Shown: positions 43,817 through 55,426 of the stretch, piece after piece
Layout: every line of letters begins with the position of its first letter
Numbering within the stretch: position 1 is the first letter of the stretch
DNA from: Quercus robur
Lineage: Eukaryota > Streptophyta > Magnoliopsida > Fagales > Fagaceae
Assembly: GCF_932294415.1 (NCBI RefSeq)
Contig: NC_065542.1
Span: 42,621,942-42,685,941 of the forward strand
Length of the DNA: 64,000 nucleotides
Direction: 5' to 3'
Made by a program: the position numbers and the translations under genes
The notes under the pieces: generated by a model
Seen by the model: the letters and a program-made list of their open reading frames with translations, nothing else
Database searches by the model: none
What the model was told of the DNA's origin: nothing

Positions 43817-44134
43817 GAGCAAATTACAACTTACATACTTGTGGTTTGGCCGAAATTTAAGTTGCCTACTTGTGGTTTGAAATTTGACACTTTACTCGCA
43901 TAAAATTAGCTCAGTTAGAGTTCTGTAATCTATCTCCGTTAAAAACAATACTAAATATGTAATTTTGCTCCACTTTTATGTTTTTCTCCTCCAAAAAATA
44001 CAAAAAATATAAAAATACAAGATCAAATAAGATAAAAAAGAATCTAGTGGAACACTTGTATCATGAGATTTTATGAAATTTCAAACCACAGGTAGGAAAC
44101 TTAAGGGCTTGTTTGGCAAGAGGATTTAAATATA

Positions 44135-44165
<31 letters not shown>

Positions 44166-44890
44166 GCAAACCATAAAATGGTGGGTTCCACACTTTAATA
44201 TATTATTTGGCTAATGTTCTCCAAATATAGTTTTTAGAAAACTGGCTCATATTTTCATTGTTTAAACCAGGATTTTGAAAACAGCTAAGAGGGTGTTTTC
44301 AAGATACAAAAAGCGTTTTTAATGGCATAATTGTAAATAAAATGAAAATAATGGACTCTACATATTTATCCAAATTCTTCTATCTGTTAAATTAAGAAGA
44401 TTATCTTTATCACAAAAAAGAACAAAAAAATCTCATTCTCCAAATTTGAAACTTATCATTATCCAAAATAATAAATACATAAGCTCTATCCCTTATCATT
44501 ATTAAAAAAAAAGAAAAAAAAAAGAAAAAAGAAAAGAAAAAAGAGGTAATCTATAGATTTTACACGTTACTTTTTGCAAACTTTTTTTTTTCTTTTTTTT
44601 AAAATATCAAAAATAAAAATGGTCTCCCAAACATAATTTTTTGTTTTCAGTATTTTGAAATTTTTTTTTAAAATGTGGGAGCTATAAATATTATTATCTG
44701 AAAACTAGTTTCAATTTCAATTTTTTAAAAATTGTTTTCATATTGTTTTGAAAACAAAAACAAAAACCCTCCTACCAAACAAGTCCTAAATTTTAGTCAA
44801 ACCTCAGATGCGTGAAATGTCAAATTTTAAATTACAAATAGACAACTTATATTTCGGTCAAACAACATATGAGTAAATTGTAATTTGCCC
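43817..44890. mobile_element. Mutator-type MITE inserted in the EF-1alpha fragment
   Basis: Long inverted ends of about 80 bp (GAGCAAATTACAACTTAC ... TTTGGCCGAAATTTAAGTTG and its counterpart at the right) are flanked by the perfect 9-bp duplication TTGAAGTTA (43808-43816, 44891-44899). A 9-bp duplication is the Mutator signature. It has no coding capacity. Its size is inflated by the nested element at 44105-44786; without it the MITE is about 390 bp. Confidence 0.92.
44105..44786. mobile_element. Tourist-type MITE nested in the Mutator MITE
   Basis: Inverted ends GGGCTTGTTTGGCAAGAGG and the complement of GGACTTGTTTGGTAGGAGG are flanked by the 3-bp duplication TAA (44102-44104, 44787-44789). 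The interior is very A/T-rich, with a TA tract followed by a T run near 44130-44165 and A runs near 44504-44545. Confidence 0.85.
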
Positions 44891-45100
44891 TTGAAGTTAA
44901 GGTCCATTGAAATGCATCATAAGACTCTCCTAGAGGCTCTTCTTGGTGACAATGTTGGCTTGAATATTAAGAATGTTGCTGTGAAGGATCTGAAGCATGG
45001 GTTGCCTCCAACACCAAGGATGATCCTGCCAAGGAGGCAACCAACTTTGCCTTCCAAATTGTTGGGTTGCTGGGAAAGGGCTAGGGTTTGGGGAAGATAA

Positions 45101-46060
45101 TAAATAAATAAACCTATTTGTTTATTTATTTGTAGAGAGAGGAAAAATATTAAATGAAGTGAAGAAATAAATATTGAGGCTGATGCTGATTCATGTTTAT
45201 TTAGATATAGGTTTGTTAAATTAGAAAAAGTAAAGTTTTTTGGGTTAACGTAGCTAAACTTTTGTAGAGGCTGATTTGAATACTCTAAGTAATGTTACAC
45301 CACCTAATAACTTGTTATAGAATTCATATTTTGCCATTGTTGAATTACATGTCCTATATATTCTTAAAATTTATGTCAATTTTCGTGTCAATTGGATATT
45401 ATTTACCATTCAAAAACTTATCTTTTATGCATTATTTTAAACTACAAAAATTTGAATTTAAACAATTGATTAATGAAATGACTATTAATCTTTGATCACC
45501 TTGAAATTTTGTAATCATGGAGAATTTACGAAGATAATGTAGTCTAACGGTAGATTCGTCAAAATTTGCATTCACATAAAAAATATTAAGTGGTGTAACA
45601 TTACTTAACTAATTCATAATGAATATCTATCATTTGGTTCTTTTTCTCTATTCTTCTCTTCTTCTACCTACAACATTTTTTTTCCCATTAAATTGAATAG
45701 GTTTTGTGTATTTTTTGCCTCTTTTTTAACATAATTTCCTTAAGTTTTATCCAATTTATATGATTATGGTTTGCGATTCAATCATTAAATATGCTTAGAC
45801 ATGATTTTTAAAATTATTTTGTGTTTTATGACATGGGTTCTAAGGGTGATATGTTGCTTTCATCCTCTTAATTTTGATTTAAAGAACAATCTTCTTTTTA
45901 GCTTATTATTAAGCATATCTTGATATAAATTTGGTGATAAATTCTTCATAACTTTTTTTTTTTTTTTGATTACTTTGACTAACTATTAGAGTTGTACAGT
46001 TTGACCTATAAAAGAAGGCCTTATGTCCATTTTTTTTATTATCAATCATTAGATATGGTT

Positions 46061-46156
<96 letters not shown>

Positions 46157-46240
46157 AAAGAAATATTCCATTGCAAGTAGCTTTCAAATTGTTAAATATG
46201 TTACAATTAAATTTAAAACCAATTGTCTTAAAACTCAAAA
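45101..46240. other. Intergenic with a long GA microsatellite
   Basis: No gene. A pure GA tract of about 45 units occupies 46063-46153, and A/T runs are common. Frames through the GA tract give only Arg-Glu or Ser-Leu repeats. Confidence 0.65.
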
Positions 46241-46310
46241 CTACTAAATCAGTTATACTCCCTCCCACCTTGTGTCTCATAAACTGCATTATAGTAAACT
46301 ATGAGATTTA

Positions 46311-46504
46311 GTATCCGTTTGGATTGCCTTTTTTATCCTATGCGTCTGTGTTTGGTTGAAATATGGTGAGTCCCGTACATTGTTCACGGGACCCGCAAGT
46401 ATATTTTTCACCAAAAACAACTTCAAAAATGGGTTCTACGATACTATTCACACATTTAAAAATTATTTTCAATTTTTAGCAATAAACGATATCTAAACAC
46501 ACCC
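46311..46504. mobile_element. Small MITE, 194 bp
   Basis: Ends GTATCCGTTTGGATTGC and ...ATATCTAAACACACCC are imperfectly inverted and flanked by TTA (46308-46310, 46505-46507). The interior holds GTTCACGGGACCCG and CACATTTAAAAATT, shared with relics at 42.4 and 43.2 kb. Tourist-like by its duplication. Confidence 0.65.
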
Positions 46505-46914
46505 TTAGTCAGACAACTTTCTCCACAATACTTGGCTCATTAGAGTTCATGACATTCTTTGCAGTTATACTCCTTCCTACCTTGTCTCATAAACTGCATT
46601 ATAGTAAAATATGAGATTCATTACCATAGGAGGAAGAGAAAAGAAGTCATCACCAAATATTTGCTCGCTTTAAAGTATATAAAAATATAAAGCATTTGAA
46701 CAATACGAATGTGTGTACACGAAGCTAGGTTGAAAGTTGGGAAGGGGCAATGGATTTGATTATGTGATTCTCACAAAGATGAAACAAATTCACTCAACCA
46801 AACTATGTTACGAATTGGTAGAAAGAATGATACAAAATCATCACCTAACTATGACTGCAAACTAAAGACACCGTTGATAATGAGGTGAATAGCTCAAAGT
46901 GAAGGAATATTGGC

Positions 46915-47919
46915 TAGGGGTGTCAATTCGGGTTAGCGTGTCGGGTTCGTGTCGTGTCGAGGTAGGGGTATTCGACTAAATGGCTCAACCCTAACACCAC
47001 CTATTTAATAATCGTGTCATGATCCTTCAACCCTAACCCGACCTATTAATAAGGCGGGTTGACCTAACCCAACCCATTTGACACGCTTAATAAACGAGTC
47101 GTGTTGGGTTAACACAAATGTAACACAACTCATTTCAACCTGCATAATATTAAATATAACATCTATCTAGAAATAATTTTTTTTACATCCCAAAAAACAG
47201 TGCATACACTTCAAGTCTTCAACCCACATTCAAAATAATATAGTTAAAAAAAAAAAATATAACATTCATCTAGAAATAAGTTCTTTACACTTCAAAAGAA
47301 GTGCATACAACAAAAATAAAATAACATAGTTCAAAAAAAAATATAATATCCTTGGAACTCGCCAAATGCTAAGTATCAATATTGAAAGAATTTGAGCAAA
47401 CAGTAGACCAATCTTGACTATGACCACGATTATCATCCATAGATTCTTTGTTGATGTCCAAATTCATAACATCTTCCATAAGCTTATCCAATTTCATTTG
47501 TGCAAGTTCTATGCCAAAAAAAAAAAAAGTATTAGTAGTTCTAGGGTCTGTAAAGTTTCAATTTCATATTATATCCCTTGTAAATTTTTGTAATTACTTA
47601 CTTTTCTTTTTAAATTTAAAATATATGTTGGATATAAAAGGTATTTGACAAATTTAAAATAAAATAAATATTTATTTGTTATATGAGTTAAATGGGTTGT
47701 GTTAAGTGGGTCATTTCAGGTTGACACATATAAATTAGCGTGTCAATCATGTCTATTGCGGGTTATGCGGGTTGACCTGCTTATGACACGTTTCTTATCG
47801 TGTCGCTTTCGAGTTGACCCGTTTATGACCCAAACCCATTAAGGCCTAACCCTAACCCGAAAAAACCTGTGTCGGGTTCGTGTCGTGTTCGCGGGTTGGG
47901 TCGAACATTGACACCCCTA
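46915..47919. mobile_element. Non-autonomous hAT element, 1005 bp, copy 2
   Basis: Ends TAGGGGTGTC and GACACCCCTA are perfect inverted repeats. The 8-bp duplication ATATTGGC (46907-46914, 47920-47927) is perfect, the hallmark of hAT. It is nearly identical to 6937-7940. It has no transposase and depends on an autonomous relative. It sits in the decayed gene duplicate. Confidence 0.95.
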
Positions 47920-48934
47920 ATATTGGCTAGTATGAGGCAACCAATGATAATGGCATCTAGCACTTAAAAACTGGGCCATAGAAAGAGGGAAAAATACCTT
48001 TTGCATAGCATCAGTCATATAATTGCAAACATTAGGTCATGCATATCCAAAAGGTCATGCTTAGAATTGCGAGCAAGATCTTGTTGTTTTGTCTGCATGT
48101 TTTCATCAATTGCTGTCCACACAAGAAAAAAAAAAACATAACTTGAGCAAGACAGACTTGCCAAGGATGCATTCAATACCACTTTTAAAATTACTAAAAA
48201 TGGGTTAAACATAAAATCATAAAAGATGCACAACTTTGCCCACAGCTTAAAAAGAAACAAGGAATTGAGAACAAAAATAGTTGAGGTGCAATTGTCGCTG
48301 TGTGTATGTATGTACACAGTAAAGTCTGTGAAGAGCATCTAGAGTAACAAGGAAATGGCAACACTAACTCATTTGCTTCTTCCCTTCGCTCCCTATAAAA
48401 ATGAAGCCAATACAACAAAATAAATAAATAGAGAATTGTATCATTTATGAAGACAAATCATTTTATGAAAAGCACATGGGTCTTTTATATTTTAAAACAT
48501 AAATAAATGTAATGAAAACCAACAAAAAAGAATATAATAATAATAAAAGTGTAGTATAATAGAATTTGAAGGTAATATTAGAAAGATGAATCTCTAAGAG
48601 TGACCAATCAAAAAAATTATGATGATCACGTATCATATTTATCTATCTATCTATGAGGAAGAGTAATCAGCTATATATATATTTTTATAGGAGTAATCAG
48701 CTATATTGCTTCTACTTCATATAAATAATAATCTCTGGTGGCCTGCGCACATGCGCTGCCGCCCGGCGGGGGGGGTGGGGGGAAGATATTTATAAATCAT
48801 AAAAAATAAAAAAAATAAAACACGATAATGAAAAGTGATTGTCTTAACACAGTTAAACCAAGAGTTCTAGTAACACAATTGTTGAAAGGAAATCTTCTAG
48901 ATACATAATAAAAGTTAGACATTGGCCATCAAGG

Positions 48935-50527
48935 TCAGTCACCTTTGTTTAATCCACAATAGTGGGCTTGCATGTATTCAAAATAGTCCTTGTCTTCATA
49001 ATCCTCCCCGAATCTGCTGACTAACTGCATCACAGTCAAATGTGAGATCAACTAACATAGGAATAGGAGAAAAAAAACCATCATCAAACCAAACATTTGC
49101 AAGCATTTGACAAAAAGGTAGTAGGAGAAAAGCAGCCATCACCAACAAAACATATTTGCAAAGGTTTGACAGTAAGAATGTGCTTACACAAATAAAGTCG
49201 AGTCAAGCCTTACAATTTGATAGTTGGGGAAGAAGGGATTTAAACCCTAGATGTCTCTATTGAAAACATCATAAGGTACAATTGAGCTACAACTACAAGG
49301 ATGTTGGCCAAAGCCAAGTTCAACAAATTGAGCAAACATTTTAGAAGTCTAAACTGAAAGTTGGGAATGGTAATAGAAAGAGTCAAGGATGAGCTTTGAA
49401 AACAAACATAACCCAACTATATATGTTGAGCCTAGACTAGAATGATGAAAATGTTGTCACCTAACTATGACTGTACTTAAAAACTGGGCCATTGAAAGAG
49501 GAAAAACATACCTCAAGGATAAAGTTATTGATTTTGTTGCACATATGAGGGTTTGGAGGTACAAACATTTGTCTAATCTCATGACGGTCATCATAAGCTG
49601 TCCACAAGAGAAAAAACAGGATGCAGCGGATGAGAGGATACCACTAATATAATATTAAACTGTAGTAAAATTTTAGAAGATACATAGCTTTTTCCCACAG
49701 TTCAAAACAAAGAAATTGAGAAAATCATAGAAAAAGTGTATTTATATATATGTAGATGATAAAGTGGGTGGTCTGAAGAGCATAAAGAGCAACAAGGAAA
49801 AGGCGAAACTTACCCAATGGTTTGCCTTCCTTTGCAGCAGCTTCAGCAGCAGCACCGGTAAGTTTAACAAAAAATCCTAGAGGCTTCTCGTTTCCTGAGG
49901 CTATAACATCAAAATTGAAGCCAATACAACAAATATAAATAATTCCATGATTTGATTTTGGCACTGATGATTAACAAGCCAATGAACCAACAACAACAAT
50001 AATACTGACCCTCAGCTTCGTGAGAACGGCGATGAAGATCTTCAAGTTCATTTACCTCCACGTCTTCATTAAAAAAAATAATAAATAAAATATAATTGTT
50101 GAAAGTCAAAGAAAAAGAAAAAGTGTGTGTATGTATGATGAGTATAAATGAATATGCATATATGGGAAAAGTGCGTGATCTGAAGAGGATGTATACTATT
50201 ACTAACAAGGGAAGAGTACATACCCAATGTGTCGCTGTTTCTTGCACGACGACCGCGAAAACCAAAACCAAAACCTGAACCTGAAGAGAAGCCTCTGCTC
50301 CCTGTACGTAAATTCAACATTTTTTATATGTATGCAAATACTAAACAGAGACAAACCATTCCATGAAACACACGCACAACGACAATAATAATAATAATAA
50401 TCAATTCAAAGTACACTGAGGAAAGAATTTCAATTTCATAATGAGGGTCGAGAGATCAAATATCAATAAACCAACCAAATAAATTGAAATAAAGAAACAA
50501 ACCGCTGGATCTAGAACCGCGAGACAT
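48935..50527 (-). CDS. Unrecognised gene, 6 exons, 137 residues
   Basis: I do not recognise this protein. Exons on the minus strand: 50527-50503, 50301-50224, 50063-50010, 49894-49814, 49597-49512, 49024-48935. All introns are GT-AG, every junction among the first five exons is phase 1, the last is phase 0, and the total is 414 nt ending in TGA. The N-terminus is Arg/Ser/Gly-rich (MSRGSRSSGSRGFSSGSG, then FGFGFRGRRARNSD), low in acidic residues, and could be an organelle-targeting or RNA-binding type leader. Exon 3 is acidic (DVEVNELEDLHRRSHEAE). Exon 4 has FFVKLTGAAAEAAAKEGKP, likely helical. Exon 5 has RQMFVPPNPHMCNK, and the end is Asp/Tyr-rich (FGEDYEDKDYFEYMQAHYCG). No membrane segment is evident. 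Consistent phases and good splice sites support a real gene; function is unknown. Confidence 0.65.
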
Positions 50528-51560
50528 GATGATGATCTAGTGTTCAAATAATCGCTTTTTTCTTCCTTTCTTGGTTTTGAGACGCTGAATACGAGTGTGA
50601 GGATGAACAAAACAAACCAGTATTTTTTTTATTAATGAAAACAAAATATATACTAGGGTTGGTGTCACGTGCAAGATGCTTACATACGTCATTAAAAATG
50701 TATATATAAACTTTAAATATATTAACTGAAATAATAAGAGAATGTCTCTACTTAATTTCCGTAACAAATTTGAAAAAGATATTATATTATTTTTAATTAA
50801 GATATAATTTTTGTACCAATTTCATTTTACTCCTACTTCTACACTTATCCTCCACTAACCGTTATCTTTACCTATCAAATACCCATCCTTTTATTGTCCA
50901 TGATTCTTTCCTTTTGAAACTTAAAGAAAAGAAAGAAGATGAATATGAGTGCTCTAGCTTATTTAGCAAGCTATGACAGGAGTAAAAGAAGGGAGAAAAC
51001 GTAATGGAAGATGAAGCAGATGTGAAGGTACGATGGAGAACCCAAATAAATATTTCTCATTTTTTCCTAGGTTCTTTGTTCAAGTTTGATGGGGGTATTT
51101 ATGGTAAATCATACTTTAAAAAATGCATTTTGCAACACTTTAAAATAGTGTTTTCAAATTAGTTGGAAATACTCTCGTTTTGAAATCAAGTGTTTTAAAA
51201 TCGCAAACGTTAGAACACGCATAGCCAAACGGGCAGAAATTGACGTTTTTATTGTAAAAACGTAGGGCCAAATGGACCCTATATCACTCATAAAAATAAA
51301 ATTAAAAAACACTCCCCTAGAATTGCACCTAACAAAACTTCATTTTGGTATGGATTCCATGGTGCGGCCGAAATGTTCCACAATGAGCTCCAATCAAAAT
51401 GTGTCATAACATTTAGGTGTCATTCATTAAGGTTGGTTTCCATTTCAAATTCCTATTATAACCTCTAAAACCTTTTTTTTTTTTTTTTTGAGAATCAGTA
51501 TAACCCCTAAAACCTCAAATTGCACATTCCATCCTTCACTAAGTATAATCTATACTATAC

Positions 51561-51591
<31 letters not shown>

Positions 51592-52034
51592 ATTCCCTTC
51601 ATTAATAAATGGTAACTTATCTTAGAAATAGGGTTATAAATGTCAAATAGGGTAATTTCATTTTGAATTCAAAAAGAGAACTCCTAAAATTTAGGATTTT
51701 TTCCATTCACATTCATGTTTTTATTCCCTAAATTAAAATTTAAAAATTTTTATTCCTTTTTCATCCGAATAAAAGTAAAACACCCAAATTTAAAAAATAA
51801 AAAATAAAAAACTAAGAAAATAGGGTTGGACATCATAGGCCCTCAAACCCAAAGACTAGAAAAGCATGAAAGAGAAACTTGGGCCGGGCACAAGGAGGAC
51901 ACATGAAGAAAAACAATGGGCTGGCAGCGGGCACTACCAGAAGAGAAATGTCTAAGAAACTAGCAAGGCATTTTCTACCAAGGGCTCGGGGGCGTGGTCT
52001 CTCACAAGCCCCAAGCTCAAAAAGGATTTCCTTA

Positions 52035-52101
<67 letters not shown>

Positions 52102-52369
52102 AGTATAGGAGCCCTTCTCCCCCTTTCTCATCCCTGAACACAGCTAAAGTCTCGTTGAAGGACATAAGCAGAACACCCAAAGTTTCCTATGCATTTCTTC
52201 TTATAGATGTATAAAGAGGCCCATAAAACTTTATGAATCCCAATCAGCCTGCTCCACTCCTAATCTCACTAAAATCATATCTTTATTAAATTTCAAAAAC
52301 TTTGCCTTTGATTAATTATAGTAAAACAAGCATAACCTACCAGAGTTTCCCTTTTGAACTTACTACATA
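50528..52369. other. Intergenic with AT microsatellites
   Basis: Includes the upstream region of the unknown minus-strand gene. TA tracts lie at about 51560-51586 and 52052-52094, and T/A runs at 51473-51490 and 52034-52051. No gene recognised. Confidence 0.5.
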
Positions 52370-52634
52370 TATTCCTTCAAAATTTCACCTCTTTTTTTTT
52401 TTTTTTTTACTTTATCCATACACTTTTCTCATGCTTTAGTTTCAAAAATGAAGATTACCTTTGTTTTCCACGTTCTTATTAAGGCCTTGAGACTTGAGAG
52501 TCCTACCTACTAAGGCATTACAAATGCCCTCACAGATCCATCTTAGGATTCTTGTGGTGATGTGTGGGGCCTTATAAGACCCGCCTCCTTAATCATTTGG
52601 ACATCTTGGAATAGAGTGACAAATGAGTGGATTT

Positions 52635-55426
52635 GGGGTGGGCATAATTGGATTGAATATATAAAACTCATTTACTCATTTAACTAATTACTTCTAACCC
52701 AAACCCAACCAAACCTAATTATTATGGGTAAACTCCAACCCACCCAATTACCCAGTTATCAAAATTACCAAAATGCCCATAAACTGTAAATAACCAAAGT
52801 ACTCTAAAATCTTCAAAAATGACCAAAATACCCCGGAACCCTATAAAATGAGCAAAATACCCCCAAAACCTAAAAAATTCCCAAAATACCTCTGAAACTT
52901 AAAAAATGGCCAAAATAACCTTGAAGCCTAAAAATTGACCAAAATAACCCTGAAACCTAAAAATGACCAAAATACCCCCTGTGGGGGGTAAAAGACCAGT
53001 AGACTCATACCAATGTCTACGTTGGGCCAAGGGCCCAGCCCAAGGAAAACCCCTCCTCCGCGATGTGGAGAATCCTTCTCGACATGGATGTAGTTGAGGA
53101 TAAAGGAGACAACCTGCCACTAGTAGTGATACTCCAAATCGTTCCACAGAACAAGGAAAGTACTAAAGCAGAAAGGGACAGCGGAGAAAATGGAAATGTT
53201 AGAGGGAAAAGCTGCCATGACTGCATTCAGTGTCTTGTGATTGACACGGCCATACTTCTCTATCCTTACAACCACTCCCAACAACTGGAGGAAAGGGATG
53301 ATGGGACAAGTACCTACCCTAGGGACCCCATTCAGGAGGAAGAAAACTACTATAAAATGACCAAAATACCCCCTAAAACTAAAAATGACCAAAATACTCC
53401 CTAAACCTAAAAGATGATCAAAATATCCTCGAAACTAAAATACCCTTGAAACCAAAAAAATGACCAAAATATCCCTGAAACTTAAATATGACCAAAATAA
53501 CCCCTAAACCTTAAAATGACCAAAATATCCTTGAAACCTAAAAAATGACCAAAATACCCCGAAACCTAAAAAAGGACAAAAATTCCCCTCAAACCTATAA
53601 GTCTATAAAAATACACCCTAAACCTAAAAAATTATCAAAAATCCCCCTTGAAACTAAAAAATGACCAAAATACTCCTTAAACATAAAAAATTATCAAAAT
53701 ACCCCATAAACTTAAAAAATGACTAAGATACCCCGGAAACCTAAAGAATGATTGAAATATCCCCAAAACCTAGAAAACTACCAAAATAGCCCCAAAATCT
53801 AAAAGTTAACTAAACACCCCTAAAGCCTAAAAAATTAGTGACAATCCCTCGAAACCTACAAAATGACTAAAATACTCTTAGAACCTTTAATTTAACGAAA
53901 ATACCCTCGAAACATCCAAAATACCCCAAACCCCTATTTTGGTAATTTTAGAGGGTTCAGGTGTATTTTGTTCTTCTTATTGGATTTGTGGTATGTTGGT
54001 CATTTTAGATATTTTGAGGGGTATTTTGGTCGTTTTATGGGTTTAGAGGTATTTTTGTCATTTTAGAGGTTTTAGGGTATTTTTGGTAATTTTAGAGGTT
54101 TTAGGTTGTTTGTGGCCATTTTAGAGGTTATGGGTTTATTTGGGTAATTTCAAAGGTTTAGGGATAATTTCAAAGGTTTAGGGGTATTTTCATCACTTTA
54201 TAGGTTTGAGGGTATTTTGGTCATTTTATTAGGTTTCAGGGGGCATTTTGGTCATTTTTTTAGGATTAGGGGGGGTCATTTTGGCCATTTTTTAGGTTTT
54301 GGTCTTTTGGTCATTTTTTAGGTTTCGGGGTTATTTTGGTCAATTTTTAGGACTTGGGGTTATTTTGGCCATTTTTTAGGTTTCAAAGGTATTTTGGTAA
54401 TTTTTAGGTTTCAAAGGTATTTTGGTCATTTTTTAGGTTTTGGAAGTATTTTGGTTATTTTTTGGATTTTAGGGGTATTTTGGTATTTTTAAGGTTTTGA
54501 GGGTATTTTGGTCATTTTTTGGGTTTTGGAGTTATTTTGATAATTTTTAGGTTTTGGGGGTATTTTGGTCATTTTTTAGGTTCTGGGGTGTATTTTGGTC
54601 ATGTTTAGGTTTCTAGGTTATTTTGGTCAATTTTTAGACTTTAGGGTTATTTTGGCCATTTTTTAGGTTTCGGGGGTATTTTGGTCATTTTTAGGTTTCA
54701 GGGTTATTTTGGCCATGTTTTAGGTTTCAGAGGTATTTTGGTATTTTGGTTTCAAGGGTATTTTGGTAATTTTGGTTTCGGGGGTATTTTGATCATTTTT
54801 TGGGTTTTGGAAGTATTTTGGTAATTTTTAGGTTTCGGGTGTATTTTGGTCATTTTTTGGGTTTTGAGGGGGTATTTTGGTAATTTTTGGTTTCGGGGGT
54901 ATTTTGGTAATTTTTTTTTTATTTTGTGGGTATTTTGGTTTTTTTCTAGTTTCAGGGGTATTTCGGTCATTTTTTAGGTTTTGAGGGTATTTTGGTCATT
55001 TTTTTGGTTTCAAGAGTATTTGGGTCATTTTGTAGGTTTTCGGGTTATTTTGGTAATTTTTAGGTTTTGGGGATATTTTGGTCATTTTTTAGGTTTAAGG
55101 GGTATTTTGGTCATTTTTTAGGTTTTGGAGGGTATCTTGGTCATTTTTAGGTTTAGGTATTATTTTGGTCATTTTTAGGTTTAGGTATTATTTTAGTCAT
55201 TTTTTAGGTTTAGGTATTATTTTGGTAATTTTAGTGGTTTTGGGGTATTTTAGAGTTGAGTGATTTGTAGAAATGATACTTGGTTCATAATTGGGTCTAA
55301 TTGGATACCCAATTAAAACCCAATAAACATTAATGTTAATTGGGTTAATACCCATTTAATCCAATTAATAATTGGGTAAGTTTGAGTCTCATTTAAGTGG
55401 GTGGGTTTGGGTTGATTTTGCCACCC
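52635..55426. mobile_element. Palindromic minisatellite element, 2.8 kb, hAT-like ends
   Basis: The left half (52740-53930, less an insertion) repeats CCAAAATACCCC(G/T)GAAACCTAAAAAATGA-like units of about 27 bp. The right half (53940-55250) repeats the reverse complement, TTTTGGTCATTTTTTAGG then TTTCGGGGGTA. The turn is at 53916-53942, where CCAAAATA and TATTTTGG flank CCCCAAACCCC. The outer parts carry opposed ATTGGGTAA/CCCAATTA words, and ends GGGTGGGCA and TGCCACCC resemble hAT termini, but no target duplication was found. The whole element could fold into one long hairpin. It has no coding capacity. Confidence 0.75.
52980..53353. mobile_element. LTR-like fragment inside the left minisatellite arm
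   Basis: About 370 bp without the minisatellite motif interrupts the arm. It starts TGTGGGGGGTAAAAGACC, contains GGGCCAAGGGCCCAGCCC, and stops at ACTACTATAAAA, where the arm resumes. It looks like the 5' part of an LTR cut at its TATA-like box. No target duplication. A similar sequence is known to me from oak repeats (memory only). Confidence 0.5.

Larger units (their letters stand above)
43755..45075 (+). pseudogene. EF-1alpha fragment, split by a MITE
   Basis: Translation-elongation factor 1-alpha is recognisable on both sides of the insertion. Before it is KPSMVMTFGPTELTFEV (family: KPGMVVTFGPTGLTTEVK); after it is [19 protein letters not shown] followed by [14 protein letters not shown] one-base loss then shifts the frame to the equivalent of [20 protein letters not shown]. 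There is a stop just upstream of KPSM and a frameshift at the junction. Only about 90 of roughly 447 residues remain, from the second domain. It is a dead fragment. Whether it came from a processed copy cannot be told, because this part of the gene usually lacks introns. Confidence 0.92.
46241..48420 (-). pseudogene. Partial tandem duplicate of the unknown gene at 50.5-48.9 kb
   Basis: Minus-strand sequence here parallels the 3' half of the neighbouring gene. A splice-like TATAG at about 48393 after a GTATTGGCTTCA-like intron end matches the exon 4 acceptor region. A GTGTGGACAG acceptor at 48113 opens an exon-5-like frame (AIDENMQTKQQDLARNSKHD and more) ending in TGA at 48015-48017. A GGTATTTTTCCCTCTTT... 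CTATGGCCCAG segment matches the exon 5 donor side. An ATGCAG acceptor with an exon-6-like stretch lies at about 46590-46510. A third partial copy of the exon-6 acceptor region lies at 46305-46251. Reading frames are diverged and no complete gene can be built. The MITE 46311-46504 and the hAT 46915-47919 interrupt it. Confidence 0.6.

Noticed and set aside
45992-46311. Arg-Glu and Ser-Leu repeat frames
   Set aside because: Pure translation of the GA microsatellite at 46063-46153.
52740-55250. CRISPR-like or centromeric array
   Set aside because: Units are contiguous without unique spacers, the genome is plant nuclear, and the two arms are reverse complements within an element.
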